A DNA stretch of 64,000 nt from Neobacillus niacini (GTDB taxonomy: Bacteria; Bacillota; Bacilli; Bacillales; Cytobacillaceae). Positions within the stretch are counted from its first letter, which is position 1, and each line of letters begins with the position of its first letter. The stretch lies in NCBI RefSeq assembly GCF_023715785.1, contig NZ_JAMBOX010000011.1, positions 62,001-126,000 on the forward strand, written 5' to 3'. The notes beneath the pieces are model-generated. The model was not told the origin of the DNA and did no database searches. It saw only the letters and a list, made by a program, of their open reading frames with translations. A program made the position numbers and the translations under genes. This document shows positions 24,870 through 33,196 of this stretch, piece by piece.

Positions 24870-25829
24870 TCAATCTTTTGTTTTGAGATATTTTTCAAAT
24901 GGAAATATAGATTTTCGCTCCTGAAACATATCCTGTATTTCAGATTGAAAATAATTGATTGTTTTTTGACTCTCAACAGTAAACGTTCTGCTTTTTAGTT
25001 TGGCGAGCCCTAAAAAACTATTTCCGTTCACATCTTCTATTAAAGGGATGGCCAAAATATCTCCGTTTTTAATAAAGGGATTGGAGAGTGCTTCAGACTC
25101 AGTTTCAATCGCAATGGCAAGGCCATTTCGTACTGCCTCTGATATGTTTTCATTATTATTGGAGGAAAATAACAATTTGAATGGGCCGTTCTGCTGATTG
25201 AATATGTTGAAGAACCAGTTCATAAATTCTCCGTTAAACATAACAAAAGTTTGGTTTTTTAAATCTTTTGGTAGTAAAAACTCATGGTGAGCAAGGGGTG
25301 AATGTTTATCCACAAACACAAACAAATTGACAGGGTACATTTCCTTGAATGTAATGATATTTTTATATTTTAAGGTTTCTTCATAAATGACCAAAATTCC
25401 CATGTCAATTTCATCTTTGATGATTGCCTCGATGATGTTTAAAGAACTTTTTTCGATTAACGTAATTTCCTGTTGCGGAAATTCTTGTTTTAATAAAGAA
25501 AGCAGCTTTGGGAGAAAGGGCAGATGAAGTCCGGAAACGATCCCGATGCTTAATCGATTTTGTGACGATTGGTTATATTTCGCAGCTTGGTCTTTCAATT
25601 CGTCAACTTTTTTTAATACTTCAGTTGCAATCTTGATTAGTTGCATACCTTCTACTGTGGGTTTGACGCCTGTATGCATCCGCTCAAAAATTTTCACCCC
25701 CAATTCACTTTCCAGTTTTGTAATGGACTGACTGACCGCGGATTGTGATACATGAAGGATTTGTCCAGCTTTTGAAAATGAGCGTGATTCGGATACCCTA
25801 ATGATGTACTCCAATTGTTCGAGCTGCAC
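24870..25829 (-). CDS. LysR family transcriptional regulator
   Basis: A 319-aa LysR-type regulator. The N-terminal winged helix-turn-helix (about 1-60) has SRSFSKAGQILHVSQSAVSQSITKLESELGVKIFER. The LysR substrate-binding domain spans about 90-295. The start is GTG 25829 with AGAGGTGA. It is divergent from the second PaaK-like ligase and convergent with the transporter operon, so it probably controls one or both. An ATAA-N7-TTAT palindrome before the first ligase operon (15143) and a TTATT-N4-AATAA inverted repeat at 25853-25866 are candidate binding sites. The likely co-inducer is the pathway substrate or its CoA ester. Confidence 0.9.
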   Translation of the reverse strand: MQLEQLEYIIRVSESRSFSKAGQILHVSQSAVSQSITKLESELGVKIFERMHTGVKPTVEGMQLIKIATEVLKKVDELKDQAAKYNQSSQNRLSIGIVSGLHLPFLPKLLSLLKQEFPQQEITLIEKSSLNIIEAIIKDEIDMGILVIYEETLKYKNIITFKEMYPVNLFVFVDKHSPLAHHEFLLPKDLKNQTFVMFNGEFMNWFFNIFNQQNGPFKLLFSSNNNENISEAVRNGLAIAIETESEALSNPFIKNGDILAIPLIEDVNGNSFLGLAKLKSRTFTVESQKTINYFQSEIQDMFQERKSIFPFEKYLKTKD

Positions 25830-25852
25830 GTATATTTCACCTCTGCATCATT

Positions 25853-25866
25853 TTATTTGGCAATAA
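25853..25866. promoter_or_regulatory. Inverted repeat in the LysR/ligase divergent promoter
   Basis: TTATT-TGGC-AATAA, 24 bp upstream of the LysR start and about 160 bp before the ligase. It could be an autoregulatory site, but the arms are short and AT-rich. Confidence 0.3.
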
Positions 25867-26024
25867 CCTGGTTTCTATAATAATTAGATTTGTATTCGAA
25901 AATACCTTCTTTAAAAAACGACAATTGTAGGCAAGAACTATTAATTATTTCGCAGTATCTATTAGAAGTTCCTATATATCTATTAAATTTTGATATTTTA
26001 AAATTATCAGAAGGAGGGCCAATT

Positions 26025-27395
26025 ATGCCAATCACTAAGAGTTTCGCAAAAGAAGTGAAATATACAAATCCTATGTTTAATCAGATGTCGGAAGAGGAAA
26101 TCTTTCAATACCAGGAACAATTATTACAAAAACAATTACGCTATGTGTACCGAAATTCTGAATTTTATCGAAAAAAATTTAACGAGATAGGAGTTCATCC
26201 CGAAGAAATTAAATCGATCCACGACTTCCGCCAATTGCCGGCTTTCATGGATAAAACAATTGAACGGGAAAATCAGAAGGAATCAAGGGAAAAATGGGGC
26301 CATCCATTTGGCACGCACTTATGCTGTTCACCGGATGAAATCGAATTTACTGGGACGACAAGTGGAACTTCCGGGGAACCAACATTCACCTATACGTTTA
26401 CAAAGGAGGATTTGAATTTTTTAAATCGATACATAGCCCATATGCTCGAATATGGCGGAGTCTTCCCCGGTGATCGTCTGCTTTTCAGTCATGCATTAGG
26501 GATATATGCGACCTCTTCCATTTTGTGGGGGATTCGATCACAGGGTGTACTGCCAATTGATGTCGATGTACGTGCCGGCAGCGCCATGATTCTAAGATAT
26601 GCTGATATGACAAAGCCAACTGCTGCGATGATGACACCGTCCTTGGCGGAACATTTAATTGACAAGGCGTCAGAACTGATTGGCAAGCGTGTCGGTGATT
26701 TGGGGTTAAAAGCATTATTTACAGTCGGTGAAATGGGCATTGGCATTCCGGAAGTAAAAAAGAAAATCGAAACCGCTTACGGATGCCGTGTGTATGACTA
26801 TCTAGGTGAATTTGGTTTCTCCTGCGATTCCGACGAGTATTACGGGATTCATTGCGTGGCACCTGATCTAGGCTTGTTTCCGCTGGATCTTGTCGACCCT
26901 GAAACAAAATTGCCAATTGAAATCCGGGACGGAGTGATTGGCGAAATTATTGCAACCGAATTTAATCTTAAAGCCTCGCCGCGAATACGCTTTGCAACCG
27001 GAGACGTCATCCAAGTATTTACCCATGATTGCCCTGGCTGCGGGTTTAAAGGAAAACGTTTCCGGTTTTTGGGAAGGTCGGACGATATGTTGATTATCAA
27101 AGGGGCAAATGTCTATCCTTCCGCGATAAAAAAGGTGATTGCCAAATTTGTACCTGACGTAACTGGAGAAATCCGGATCGTCCTTGATAATCCGCCTCCA
27201 CGTGTGGTGCCGCCGCTAGAACTGAAGGTGGAATATGGATATCATTTTGACCAGCGGCAATTGCTAGGATTGGAGGAGAAAATAAAAAATGCTCTTCATA
27301 CCGAGGCGAGAGTAACACCGCAAATTATCTGGTGTGAACCAGGCACATTAGAAAAAGCAATGACGAAAACACCGCTGTTTGAAAAAAATTACTAG
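26025..27395 (+). CDS. Phenylacetate-CoA ligase family enzyme (copy 2)
   Basis: A 456-aa adenylate-forming ligase, clearly a paralogue of the enzyme at 15278. The two share long nearly identical stretches, including the TGTTSGTSG ATP motif, DVDVRAGS, the CPGCGFKG cysteine pair, GANVYPSAIK and the C-terminal KTPLFEKNY. The start at ATG 26025 follows GAAGGAGGG; an upstream in-frame extension to 25890 would run through the promoter region and is rejected. Both copies should make CoA thioesters of related acids. It is followed by a short remnant of an amidohydrolase reading frame and then an APC permease. It is divergent from the LysR gene. Confidence 0.88.
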   Translation: MPITKSFAKEVKYTNPMFNQMSEEEIFQYQEQLLQKQLRYVYRNSEFYRKKFNEIGVHPEEIKSIHDFRQLPAFMDKTIERENQKESREKWGHPFGTHLCCSPDEIEFTGTTSGTSGEPTFTYTFTKEDLNFLNRYIAHMLEYGGVFPGDRLLFSHALGIYATSSILWGIRSQGVLPIDVDVRAGSAMILRYADMTKPTAAMMTPSLAEHLIDKASELIGKRVGDLGLKALFTVGEMGIGIPEVKKKIETAYGCRVYDYLGEFGFSCDSDEYYGIHCVAPDLGLFPLDLVDPETKLPIEIRDGVIGEIIATEFNLKASPRIRFATGDVIQVFTHDCPGCGFKGKRFRFLGRSDDMLIIKGANVYPSAIKKVIAKFVPDVTGEIRIVLDNPPPRVVPPLELKVEYGYHFDQRQLLGLEEKIKNALHTEARVTPQIIWCEPGTLEKAMTKTPLFEKNY

Positions 27396-27411
27396 AGTAG
27401 GGGGGCAAAGA

Positions 27412-27456
27412 ATGATCACCGACTGTTCGATTACTTTGCCGAAGGGGGACCGCTGA
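27412..27456 (+). pseudogene. Truncated amidohydrolase remnant (14 codons)
   Basis: A 14-codon reading frame, MITDCSITLPKGDR, follows the second ligase exactly where the amidohydrolase follows the first. It matches that protein's N-terminus (MFIDCSNTLPEF) at D-C-S-x-T-L-P. It has its own GGGGGG ribosome binding site and its TGA abuts the ATG of the APC permease gene (TGAATG). The simplest reading is the stump of a deleted second amidohydrolase gene that now provides the ribosome binding or coupling context for the permease. Confidence 0.65.
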
Positions 27457-28917
27457 ATGGAAATCATGAAAAATAATCAGGGGACAACCGTCGTTGCCAA
27501 TCAAAACACTCAATTAAAGAAATCTTTATCGAAGTGGGATCTGTTAACGATTGGTGTTGGGGCAGTAGTCGGTTGGTCTTGGGTCATTTATGCCGGCGTT
27601 TGGACGACGATACCCGGAACTGTTGGCGGGGTATTGGCCTTCCTTATTGGCGGAATTCTTTGCTCCTTTGTTGGTCTTGCATATGCGGAGCTCGCTTCTG
27701 CGATGCCAAGGGCCGGTGGGGATATCGTTTATACATTTAAAGGTTTGGGCGATCGCTGGGCTTTTTTTGCAGGGGCTTGTGTTGGTTATGGGTTATTAAC
27801 CTTAATCGTCGTCGAGACGATTATGTTGCCGATCATATTAAATGCGTTAGGGTTTCCGTTACCCAAAATAGGCCCATTGTATACTGTTGGCGGAGAAACG
27901 GTTTATGGTTCTTATATTTTTGTTTCGGTTCTGGTTAACTTTTTCTTTGCTTTTTTAAATAGGAAGGGCGTCGAGTTTTCAAAGGTTTTTCAAACGATTA
28001 CGGTAGCGGTAATGCTGTTGGCGGCTGTTTTTTATGTAATCGTCGGTGTTAGTTTGGGGGATGTTGAAAACGCAAAGCCTCTTGTCACCTCTCTATCGGG
28101 TATTTCCATCACATTATTAATGGTTCCAGGATTTTTATCTGGATTTAATGTTGTTGCACAGGCTGCAGAAGAAACCAATGTAAAGCCTAAGTTGATTGGC
28201 AGACTTGTTGTCATAACAGTCTGGGCCAGTGCAATCTTTTATATATTAATCATTATCGGGACTGGATTATCTGCAAGTTTAGAAAATCGCGAAACCTCGC
28301 AAATCGTTGTCCTCGAGTCATTGGTCCAGCTTTTTAATGGGTCGCAATTTGCAAAAATGCTAGTTGCCATTGCTGCATTAATTGGCATGTTAACCTCATG
28401 GAATGCCGCCTATCTTGCCGGAAGCAGGGTTCTGTTTGCACTTGGCAGGGCTAAATATATTTCAACAGGGTTTGCAAAGCTCCACCCAATTAATAAAACA
28501 CCGACCAAAGCAATTATGTTTCTGTTTGGGTTAAGCAGTTTAGGCGCTTTATTGGGGACTAGTCGGGTGATTTTTACGAATATTGTGAATATATCTGGCT
28601 TTATGATGGTTTGTTCCTGGTTATTGGTTGTGGTTACCTTTATGGTTTTAAGGAAGAAAGCCCCCGATTTACATCGACCTTATCGGGTAGCATTTGGCGG
28701 GATCGTAGGGGTGCTTGCGATCATTTCGTTGATTTTTTTTCTTTTCTTGTATACCCCTTTTAATCCGTTGGGTGGTTTAACTTTACCGGAATGGATTGTG
28801 CTATCTATCATCATCCTAACGATTCTTGGACTTTATTTTAAAAATGTCCATAATAGTAACATTAGCAGAGAAGAGCGGGAAAAGTTATTATTTGATGATT
28901 CCGGTAAAAGTGAGTAA
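27457..28917 (+). CDS. APC family permease
   Basis: A 486-aa amino acid-polyamine-organocation superfamily permease with about 12 hydrophobic segments. The TM1 region WDLLTIGVGAVVGWSWVIYAG and the TM2 region GLAYAELASAMPRAGGDIVYTFKGLG are diagnostic; the latter carries the conserved substrate-binding 'SAMPRAGG'. It starts at ATG 27457, directly coupled to the amidohydrolase remnant in front. Being downstream of the second ligase, it may import that ligase's substrate or an amine precursor, complementing the ABC importer of the sister operon. A terminator follows. Confidence 0.9.
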   Translation: MEIMKNNQGTTVVANQNTQLKKSLSKWDLLTIGVGAVVGWSWVIYAGVWTTIPGTVGGVLAFLIGGILCSFVGLAYAELASAMPRAGGDIVYTFKGLGDRWAFFAGACVGYGLLTLIVVETIMLPIILNALGFPLPKIGPLYTVGGETVYGSYIFVSVLVNFFFAFLNRKGVEFSKVFQTITVAVMLLAAVFYVIVGVSLGDVENAKPLVTSLSGISITLLMVPGFLSGFNVVAQAAEETNVKPKLIGRLVVITVWASAIFYILIIIGTGLSASLENRETSQIVVLESLVQLFNGSQFAKMLVAIAALIGMLTSWNAAYLAGSRVLFALGRAKYISTGFAKLHPINKTPTKAIMFLFGLSSLGALLGTSRVIFTNIVNISGFMMVCSWLLVVVTFMVLRKKAPDLHRPYRVAFGGIVGVLAIISLIFFLFLYTPFNPLGGLTLPEWIVLSIIILTILGLYFKNVHNSNISREEREKLLFDDSGKSE

Positions 28918-28929
28918 TGAAAATAATTG

Positions 28930-28972
28930 ATGCCAGTCCGCTAAAAATGTTGGACTGGCATCATCTTTTTTA
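28930..28972. terminator. Bidirectional terminator between permease and guaC
   Basis: A perfect 11-bp stem, GATGCCAGTCC / GGACTGGCATC, followed by ATCTTTTTT on the plus strand. It lies between two convergent genes. Confidence 0.9.
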
Positions 28973-29953
28973 ATAGATTTTATCCCCATTAAAAATGGAA
29001 TTCTTCACGATCGCATAGTCAACCGTGCGGATATCTTTTAACTTGTTTCCGCCAGCATAGGATATAGAAGACTGCAGATCTTGCTCCATTTCGATTAACG
29101 TATCGATTAATGGACCTTTGTGCTCTACATACATTTTCTTGCCTTCAACGTTTTTGCGTTCGCCTTTTTGGAATTCCGAAGCAGAACCGAAGTATTCTTT
29201 ATATAGCTTTCCATCCATTTCGATCGTTTCTCCAGGTGACTCTTCGTGACCAGCAAATAAAGAACCAATCATCACCATAGATGCTCCGAAGCGAACAGAT
29301 TTCGCAATATCCCCGTGTGTGCGGATTCCGCCGTCAGCGATAATCGGCTTGCTGGCTGCCTTGGCGCACCATCTTACAGCGGCCAATTGCCAGCCGCCAG
29401 TTCCAAATCCGGTTTTAATTTTTGTGATACAAACTTTGCCTGGTCCAATGCCGACCTTGGTGGCGTCTGCACCGGCGTGCTCCAATTCCCTTACCGCCTC
29501 TGGAGTTCCGACATTCCCGGCAATGACAAAGCTGCCTGGCAAATGCTTTTTAATATGCTGAATCATTTCAATTACGGCATTAGAATGACCATGAGCAATA
29601 TCGATGGTAATAAATTCTGGAGTCAGATTTTCCTCCGCAAGATGTTTAACGAATTCGTATTCTCCCTCTTTTACACCAACACTGATTGATGCGATCAGAC
29701 CCCGGGCTTGCATGTCCTTTACGAAATCCAGACGGGTTTCAGGCTGAAAGCGGTGCATGATATAGAAATAACCATTTTCGGCTAAGTAAGTTGCAATTTT
29801 TTCATCAATAATCGTTTGCATATTGGCAGGGACGACTGGCAATTTAAATTTGTGGCCGCCAAATACGACACTTGTATCACATTCGGAACGGCTCTTAACG
29901 ATTGATTTTGCAGGAATTAGTTGAATATCTTCGTAATCAAATACTACATCCAT
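28970..29953 (-). CDS. guaC: GMP reductase
   Basis: A 327-aa GMP reductase of the IMPDH/GMPR family, converting GMP to IMP with NADPH during purine salvage. The active-site segment [22 protein letters not shown] (Cys175) and [16 protein letters not shown] are characteristic, and there is no CBS pair as found in IMPDH. ATG 29953 is chosen over GTG 29962 because the AGGGGTG ribosome binding site overlaps the GTG. Upstream, the minus strand has ACGAACAAT (about 29999-30007), resembling half a PurR box, so PurR control is possible but not shown. Confidence 0.93.
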   Translation of the reverse strand: MDVVFDYEDIQLIPAKSIVKSRSECDTSVVFGGHKFKLPVVPANMQTIIDEKIATYLAENGYFYIMHRFQPETRLDFVKDMQARGLIASISVGVKEGEYEFVKHLAEENLTPEFITIDIAHGHSNAVIEMIQHIKKHLPGSFVIAGNVGTPEAVRELEHAGADATKVGIGPGKVCITKIKTGFGTGGWQLAAVRWCAKAASKPIIADGGIRTHGDIAKSVRFGASMVMIGSLFAGHEESPGETIEMDGKLYKEYFGSASEFQKGERKNVEGKKMYVEHKGPLIDTLIEMEQDLQSSISYAGGNKLKDIRTVDYAIVKNSIFNGDKIY

Positions 29954-30127
29954 GAAAAACACCCCTAAACACGAATATTCTTAATGATTTATCTTTAAAT
30001 TGTTCGTACATATGCTAATTTACCCTATGTTCATCGATTTGTCAAAACATTTCTGACATCCAATTATAGTTTTGCCAAAATTGTCTCTGATTACCAAAAC
30101 GTATAAAATACGAGATGAGGTGTGAAT

Positions 30128-30175
30128 ATGAATAAAAAATTCAAGTGTTTCCGAATTGGAATATTCGGGGGATAA
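30128..30175 (+). CDS. Possible 15-aa leader peptide
   Basis: A GAGGTG ribosome binding site and ATG at 30128 open a 15-codon frame, MNKKFKCFRIGIFGG. A promoter-like TTGTCT-N17-TAAAAT is centred near 30095. It lies 105 bp before the Ada-type zinc-domain gene in an otherwise empty 326-bp gap. No homologue is known to me; this may be a regulatory leader or chance. Confidence 0.3.
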   Translation: MNKKFKCFRIGIFGG

Positions 30176-30279
30176 CTTCAAAGTGATTTCTTTTAATCAA
30201 TAAGTCGCATCTGACTAAACCTTTTCCAATAAAGTTGAATCCTTAAAATTTCATTTTGAAACCTACAGGGGGAACATGG

Positions 30280-30564
30280 ATGAGTTCAGAAGAAATAAAG
30301 TTTAAAACATACACACTCATGGGAGCTGATAAGCAGTCCTATTTAAGTGACAAGCCTGGCACTTATGGCGGGCACAGAAAAAGTAAAATATATGGAAGAA
30401 TGGATTGCTCCGCTGCTCTTCGTGCCATCGAAAAAGGGGGCTATGTAAAAAACAGAGTATTTTTTGCGGATGAGGAGACAGCGATTGCAGCGGGATTTAG
30501 GCCATGTGGTGTTTGTTTGCCAGAAAAATATACCAACTGGAAGAAACAGAAAGAAGAGGTGTAA
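30280..30564 (+). CDS. Stand-alone Ada-type metal-binding domain protein
   Basis: A 94-aa protein made of the zinc-binding module found at the N-terminus of Ada. Cys43, Cys76 and Cys79 are the recognisable ligands (MDCSAALRA and GFRPCGVC), with KIYGR and a VKNRVFFADEETAIAAGFRP core. In Ada the module repairs methylphosphotriesters with a cysteine; short free-standing versions have no demonstrated function. ATG 30280 follows CAGGGGGA. It precedes the aldolase-like gene by 5 bp, so the two are one transcription unit. Confidence 0.8.
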   Translation: MSSEEIKFKTYTLMGADKQSYLSDKPGTYGGHRKSKIYGRMDCSAALRAIEKGGYVKNRVFFADEETAIAAGFRPCGVCLPEKYTNWKKQKEEV

Positions 30565-30569
30565 GAATA

Positions 30570-31667
30570 ATGTCCGAAAAAAATAGTTTGCAAGATGCTT
30601 ATAAACAAACAAAATTTCAAGTGAATGGGCATGGACCAAGATACATCCAAGTATTAAAAGAGGCTTTCGACGCTTTGGATGGCCAACTCGAGAGCGAGAT
30701 GTATGGAAAAGGCGAGCTAATCGAGGCTTTTCAGCAGAATATGGCCCGAATTTTGGGAAAAGAAGCGACAGTGTTTTTTCCAAGCGGAACCATGGCCCAG
30801 CAAATCGCTATGCGCATTTGGTGTGACCGAAAAGGCGTGAAGAAGGTCGCCTATCATCCGTTGTGCCATTTAGAGATTCATGAGGAAAATGGGTTAAAGG
30901 AATTGCATCAGATCGAGTCGGTTTTATTGGCCGAAAAAGATAGAGTGATAGAATTCGAGGACGTTGCGAGCTTGTCAGAGGATGTCTCTTGTGTGCTCCT
31001 AGAACTGCCGCAGCGGGAAATTGGCGGACAATTGCCAGAATACGAAACGCTTGTGAAAATTTCAGATTATTGCAAGGAAAAAGGCATCAAATTGCATTTG
31101 GATGGGGCAAGGCTGTTTGAAATTTTACCATACTATGAAAAAACGGCCGATGAAGTCTGCAGTCTATTCGATAGTGTGTATATTTCTTTTTATAAGGGCA
31201 TTGGCGGGATTGCCGGAGCGATATTGGCCGGTGACCAGGATTTTATTGAGGAGTCAAAGGTGTGGAAACGGCGCCATGGCGGTGACTTAATCAGCCTTTA
31301 TCCTTATTATCTCAGTGCGGATTATTATTTCGAACAACGCAGTGGCAAAATGGGACAATATTACGACCAAGCAAGGGAATTAGCGAGTTATTATAATGAG
31401 TGTTATGGTGTTTCAACTTTGCCAGAAGTGCCTGTATCCAATATGTTTCATGTCCATTTTGCAGCGCCAAAAGAGCAAATGGAGCAGTTGTTAATCGAAA
31501 CTTGCCAGGAAACAGGAATCGGCCTATCAGGTCATATAAGAGAAGTAACTGGGACTACTAGTTATTTTGAAGTTAGTATCGGAGATGGATATGGGATTAT
31601 TCCTAGTGAAGACTTAAAAGCAGCCATCCGATTATTGGATGCAAAAATGAAAAAAAGTATCAGATGA
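30570..31667 (+). CDS. Threonine aldolase/beta-eliminating lyase family enzyme
   Basis: A 365-aa PLP enzyme of the threonine aldolase family, divergent from the one at 3889. FFPSGTMAQQIAMR is the cofactor phosphate-binding region, LHLDGARLFE carries the ring-stacking/Asp motif, and the Schiff-base lysine is in SFYKGIGGIAGAIL. Family members act as L-threonine or L-allo-threonine aldolases, releasing glycine. The ATG at 30570 follows AAGAGGTG. It is co-transcribed with the small Ada-type zinc protein 5 bp upstream, an unusual partner. No terminator is evident directly after it. Confidence 0.85.
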   Translation: MSEKNSLQDAYKQTKFQVNGHGPRYIQVLKEAFDALDGQLESEMYGKGELIEAFQQNMARILGKEATVFFPSGTMAQQIAMRIWCDRKGVKKVAYHPLCHLEIHEENGLKELHQIESVLLAEKDRVIEFEDVASLSEDVSCVLLELPQREIGGQLPEYETLVKISDYCKEKGIKLHLDGARLFEILPYYEKTADEVCSLFDSVYISFYKGIGGIAGAILAGDQDFIEESKVWKRRHGGDLISLYPYYLSADYYFEQRSGKMGQYYDQARELASYYNECYGVSTLPEVPVSNMFHVHFAAPKEQMEQLLIETCQETGIGLSGHIREVTGTTSYFEVSIGDGYGIIPSEDLKAAIRLLDAKMKKSIR

Positions 31668-31728
31668 TGATGTAAATCACCTCCTGCCTTCCAGGTTCAT
31701 TTTAAATTCTAGCTAAGAGGTGATGATC

Positions 31729-31992
31729 ATGAAGGAAAAGAATTGGTCGACTTCACTAGAGCATGAAGAATATGAACATGATCGGGATTTGGTGATTGAA
31801 GATGCGATTAAGGCTGTGAGAGAAACGGCAAAAGGGTTTTATGTTAACGTAGTCACGCCGGCGGGTTTTGGGAATCCCGAAGACTATTTGACGGAGATCT
31901 TATTATTCCAATTTGGCAATGAAGTTGACCTTCAATACATAGACCAATGCGGCTGCGGAGGCCATGTGTTAAGGGTATGGAAAAGCAAATGA
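31729..31992 (+). CDS. Hypothetical protein with CGCGGHVLRV motif
   Basis: An 87-aa acidic protein. The C-terminal CGCGGHVLRVW, with two cysteines and a histidine, suggests a metal or redox site. The rest is helical with a VNVVTPAGFGNPEDYLTEILLFQFG core. I recall similar small Bacillaceae proteins with this ending but no function. ATG 31729 follows AAGAGGTGAT. A terminator closes it. Confidence 0.7.
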   Translation: MKEKNWSTSLEHEEYEHDRDLVIEDAIKAVRETAKGFYVNVVTPAGFGNPEDYLTEILLFQFGNEVDLQYIDQCGCGGHVLRVWKSK

Positions 31993-32001
31993 AATGAATG
32001 A

Positions 32002-32039
32002 AATGCCAGGTACACATTCCAATGTTCCTGGCATTTTTT
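32002..32039 (+). terminator. Terminator (AATGCCAGG stem)
   Basis: A stem of AATGCCAGG / CCTGGCATT with a 16-base loop, followed by TTTTT. A member of the recurrent CCAGG-type terminator group of this window. Confidence 0.85.
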
Positions 32040-32104
32040 ATACAAATTCCATCTTTAGGATATTTTTGTGAATAATCCTCATAATAATCTTGGAGGATGT
32101 GAGG

Positions 32105-32539
32105 ATGATGAGAAACGAAGACGTTGTAATAGAAGAATTGAACACTTTGCTTCGAGGCACCTATATGGGAATTCATGCTCTCGAACATCATATCCAGAAG
32201 TTAGATGAACCAGAATTAAAAGAGAAGTTTCAATCGATGCAGCAGGAGGCGAAGCAGAATGCCCAAAAACTCGCTGAGCGTATCCAAAATTTAAACGGGG
32301 TGCCAGCCGACAGTGAGGGTATTACCGGCAAAATGCACAGCAACATGCATAAGATGATGCTCTCTGATGAAACGCCAGAGATTATTGAGGACGCGTTAAA
32401 GGGAATGGCCCAATATGGAGTTGAATATTCAGAAGAGCTGGTAAGAGGAGACCTCGACCCGGAAAGCAGAAGGCTGGCTGAGGAAGTGATCGATACAAGC
32501 CGCAGGCACGCTGAAGAATTACGACAACTATTACATTAA
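32105..32539 (+). CDS. DUF2383-like four-helix (ferritin-like fold) protein
   Basis: A 144-aa, almost entirely helical, charged protein. LNTLLRGTYMGIHALEHHIQKL at the N-terminus resembles PA2169/DUF2383-type ferritin-like bundles, with repeated Glu/His positions (ALEHHI, SRRHAEEL) spaced like metal ligands. The start at ATG 32105 has TTGGAGG upstream. It is followed 28 bp later by a small hydrophilic gene with its own ribosome binding site. Function unknown; in spore formers such proteins are often stress- or spore-related, which is inference. Confidence 0.65.
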   Translation: MMRNEDVVIEELNTLLRGTYMGIHALEHHIQKLDEPELKEKFQSMQQEAKQNAQKLAERIQNLNGVPADSEGITGKMHSNMHKMMLSDETPEIIEDALKGMAQYGVEYSEELVRGDLDPESRRLAEEVIDTSRRHAEELRQLLH

Positions 32540-32567
32540 AAAATGCAAAAATTAGGAGGATTTGCGC

Positions 32568-32702
32568 ATGAATTCGAATAAACATCAACCAAACCATAAA
32601 CAGAACAAGCAAGAAAACAACAAGAATGTCCCTGCTCAAAAAGATGGATTCCGCTATGATTACAATGATTCATCCGATTTTAAAGATAATGAAAAAATCT
32701 AA
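32568..32702 (+). CDS. Small hydrophilic protein, 44 aa
   Basis: A 44-codon frame beginning MNSNKHQPNHKQNKQ, with TTAGGAGG at the correct distance. The composition is dominated by Asn, Lys, Gln and Asp (NDSSDFKDNEKI at the end), with no hydrophobic core. That is reminiscent of small Bacillus spore or desiccation-associated proteins, but no family is recognised. It follows the helical-bundle gene and may be co-expressed. Confidence 0.6.
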   Translation: MNSNKHQPNHKQNKQENNKNVPAQKDGFRYDYNDSSDFKDNEKI

Positions 32703-32752
32703 AAACGTGCTATGCTAATGGTGGAAAAAGTTTTTTAATCGGAGGTTTTAGC

Positions 32753-33055
32753 ATGGCCATTATTGATATTACGGTGATCCCGGTAGGAACGGGTACACCT
32801 AGCGTTAGTGATTATGTCGCGGAAATACATAAAGTCCTTCAACGTTACGAAGGTAAGGTTAAGTATCAGCTAACGCCAATGAGTACGTTAATTGAAGGGG
32901 ATCTGAAGTTATTGCTGCAGATTGTCCAGGAAGTTCACGAAGTTCCATTTCAAAAGGGCTTGCAAAGAGTTTGTACTAATCTACGCATCGATGACCGCCG
33001 TGATAAGGAAAATACGATGGAGCGAAAGCTGCAGTCGGTACAGGCGAAATTATAA
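32753..33055 (+). CDS. MTH1187/YkoF-like thiamine-binding protein (DUF77)
   Basis: A 100-aa protein of the DUF77/MTH1187 family, with a ferredoxin-like fold that binds thiamine pyrimidine compounds in some members. Characteristic parts are IDITVIPVGTGTPSVSDYVAEIHKVL, the YQLTPMSTLIEGD turn, and a C-terminal VCTNLRIDDRRDK. The ATG has GGAGGT upstream. No thiamine biosynthesis or transport genes and no TPP riboswitch are adjacent, so the biological role is open. Confidence 0.8.
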   Translation: MAIIDITVIPVGTGTPSVSDYVAEIHKVLQRYEGKVKYQLTPMSTLIEGDLKLLLQIVQEVHEVPFQKGLQRVCTNLRIDDRRDKENTMERKLQSVQAKL

Positions 33056-33060
33056 AAGAT

Positions 33061-33098
33061 GGGAGGCTCGTCATATGTCGGGCTTCCTATTTTTTTTT
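33061..33098 (+). terminator. Terminator after the thiamine-binding protein gene
   Basis: A ten-pair stem (GGGAGGCTCG / CGGGCTTCCT, with G-T pairs) and an 8-base loop, followed by A and a nine-T run. Confidence 0.8.
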
Positions 33099-33196
33099 AT
33101 AAAAATATTATGTAAACCAAAAAATATCAAAGAGGATTTTTCGCTATTTTTCAAGAATATAGATGATTAGTTAAAGAAAGAAAGTGAGTGCGTATA

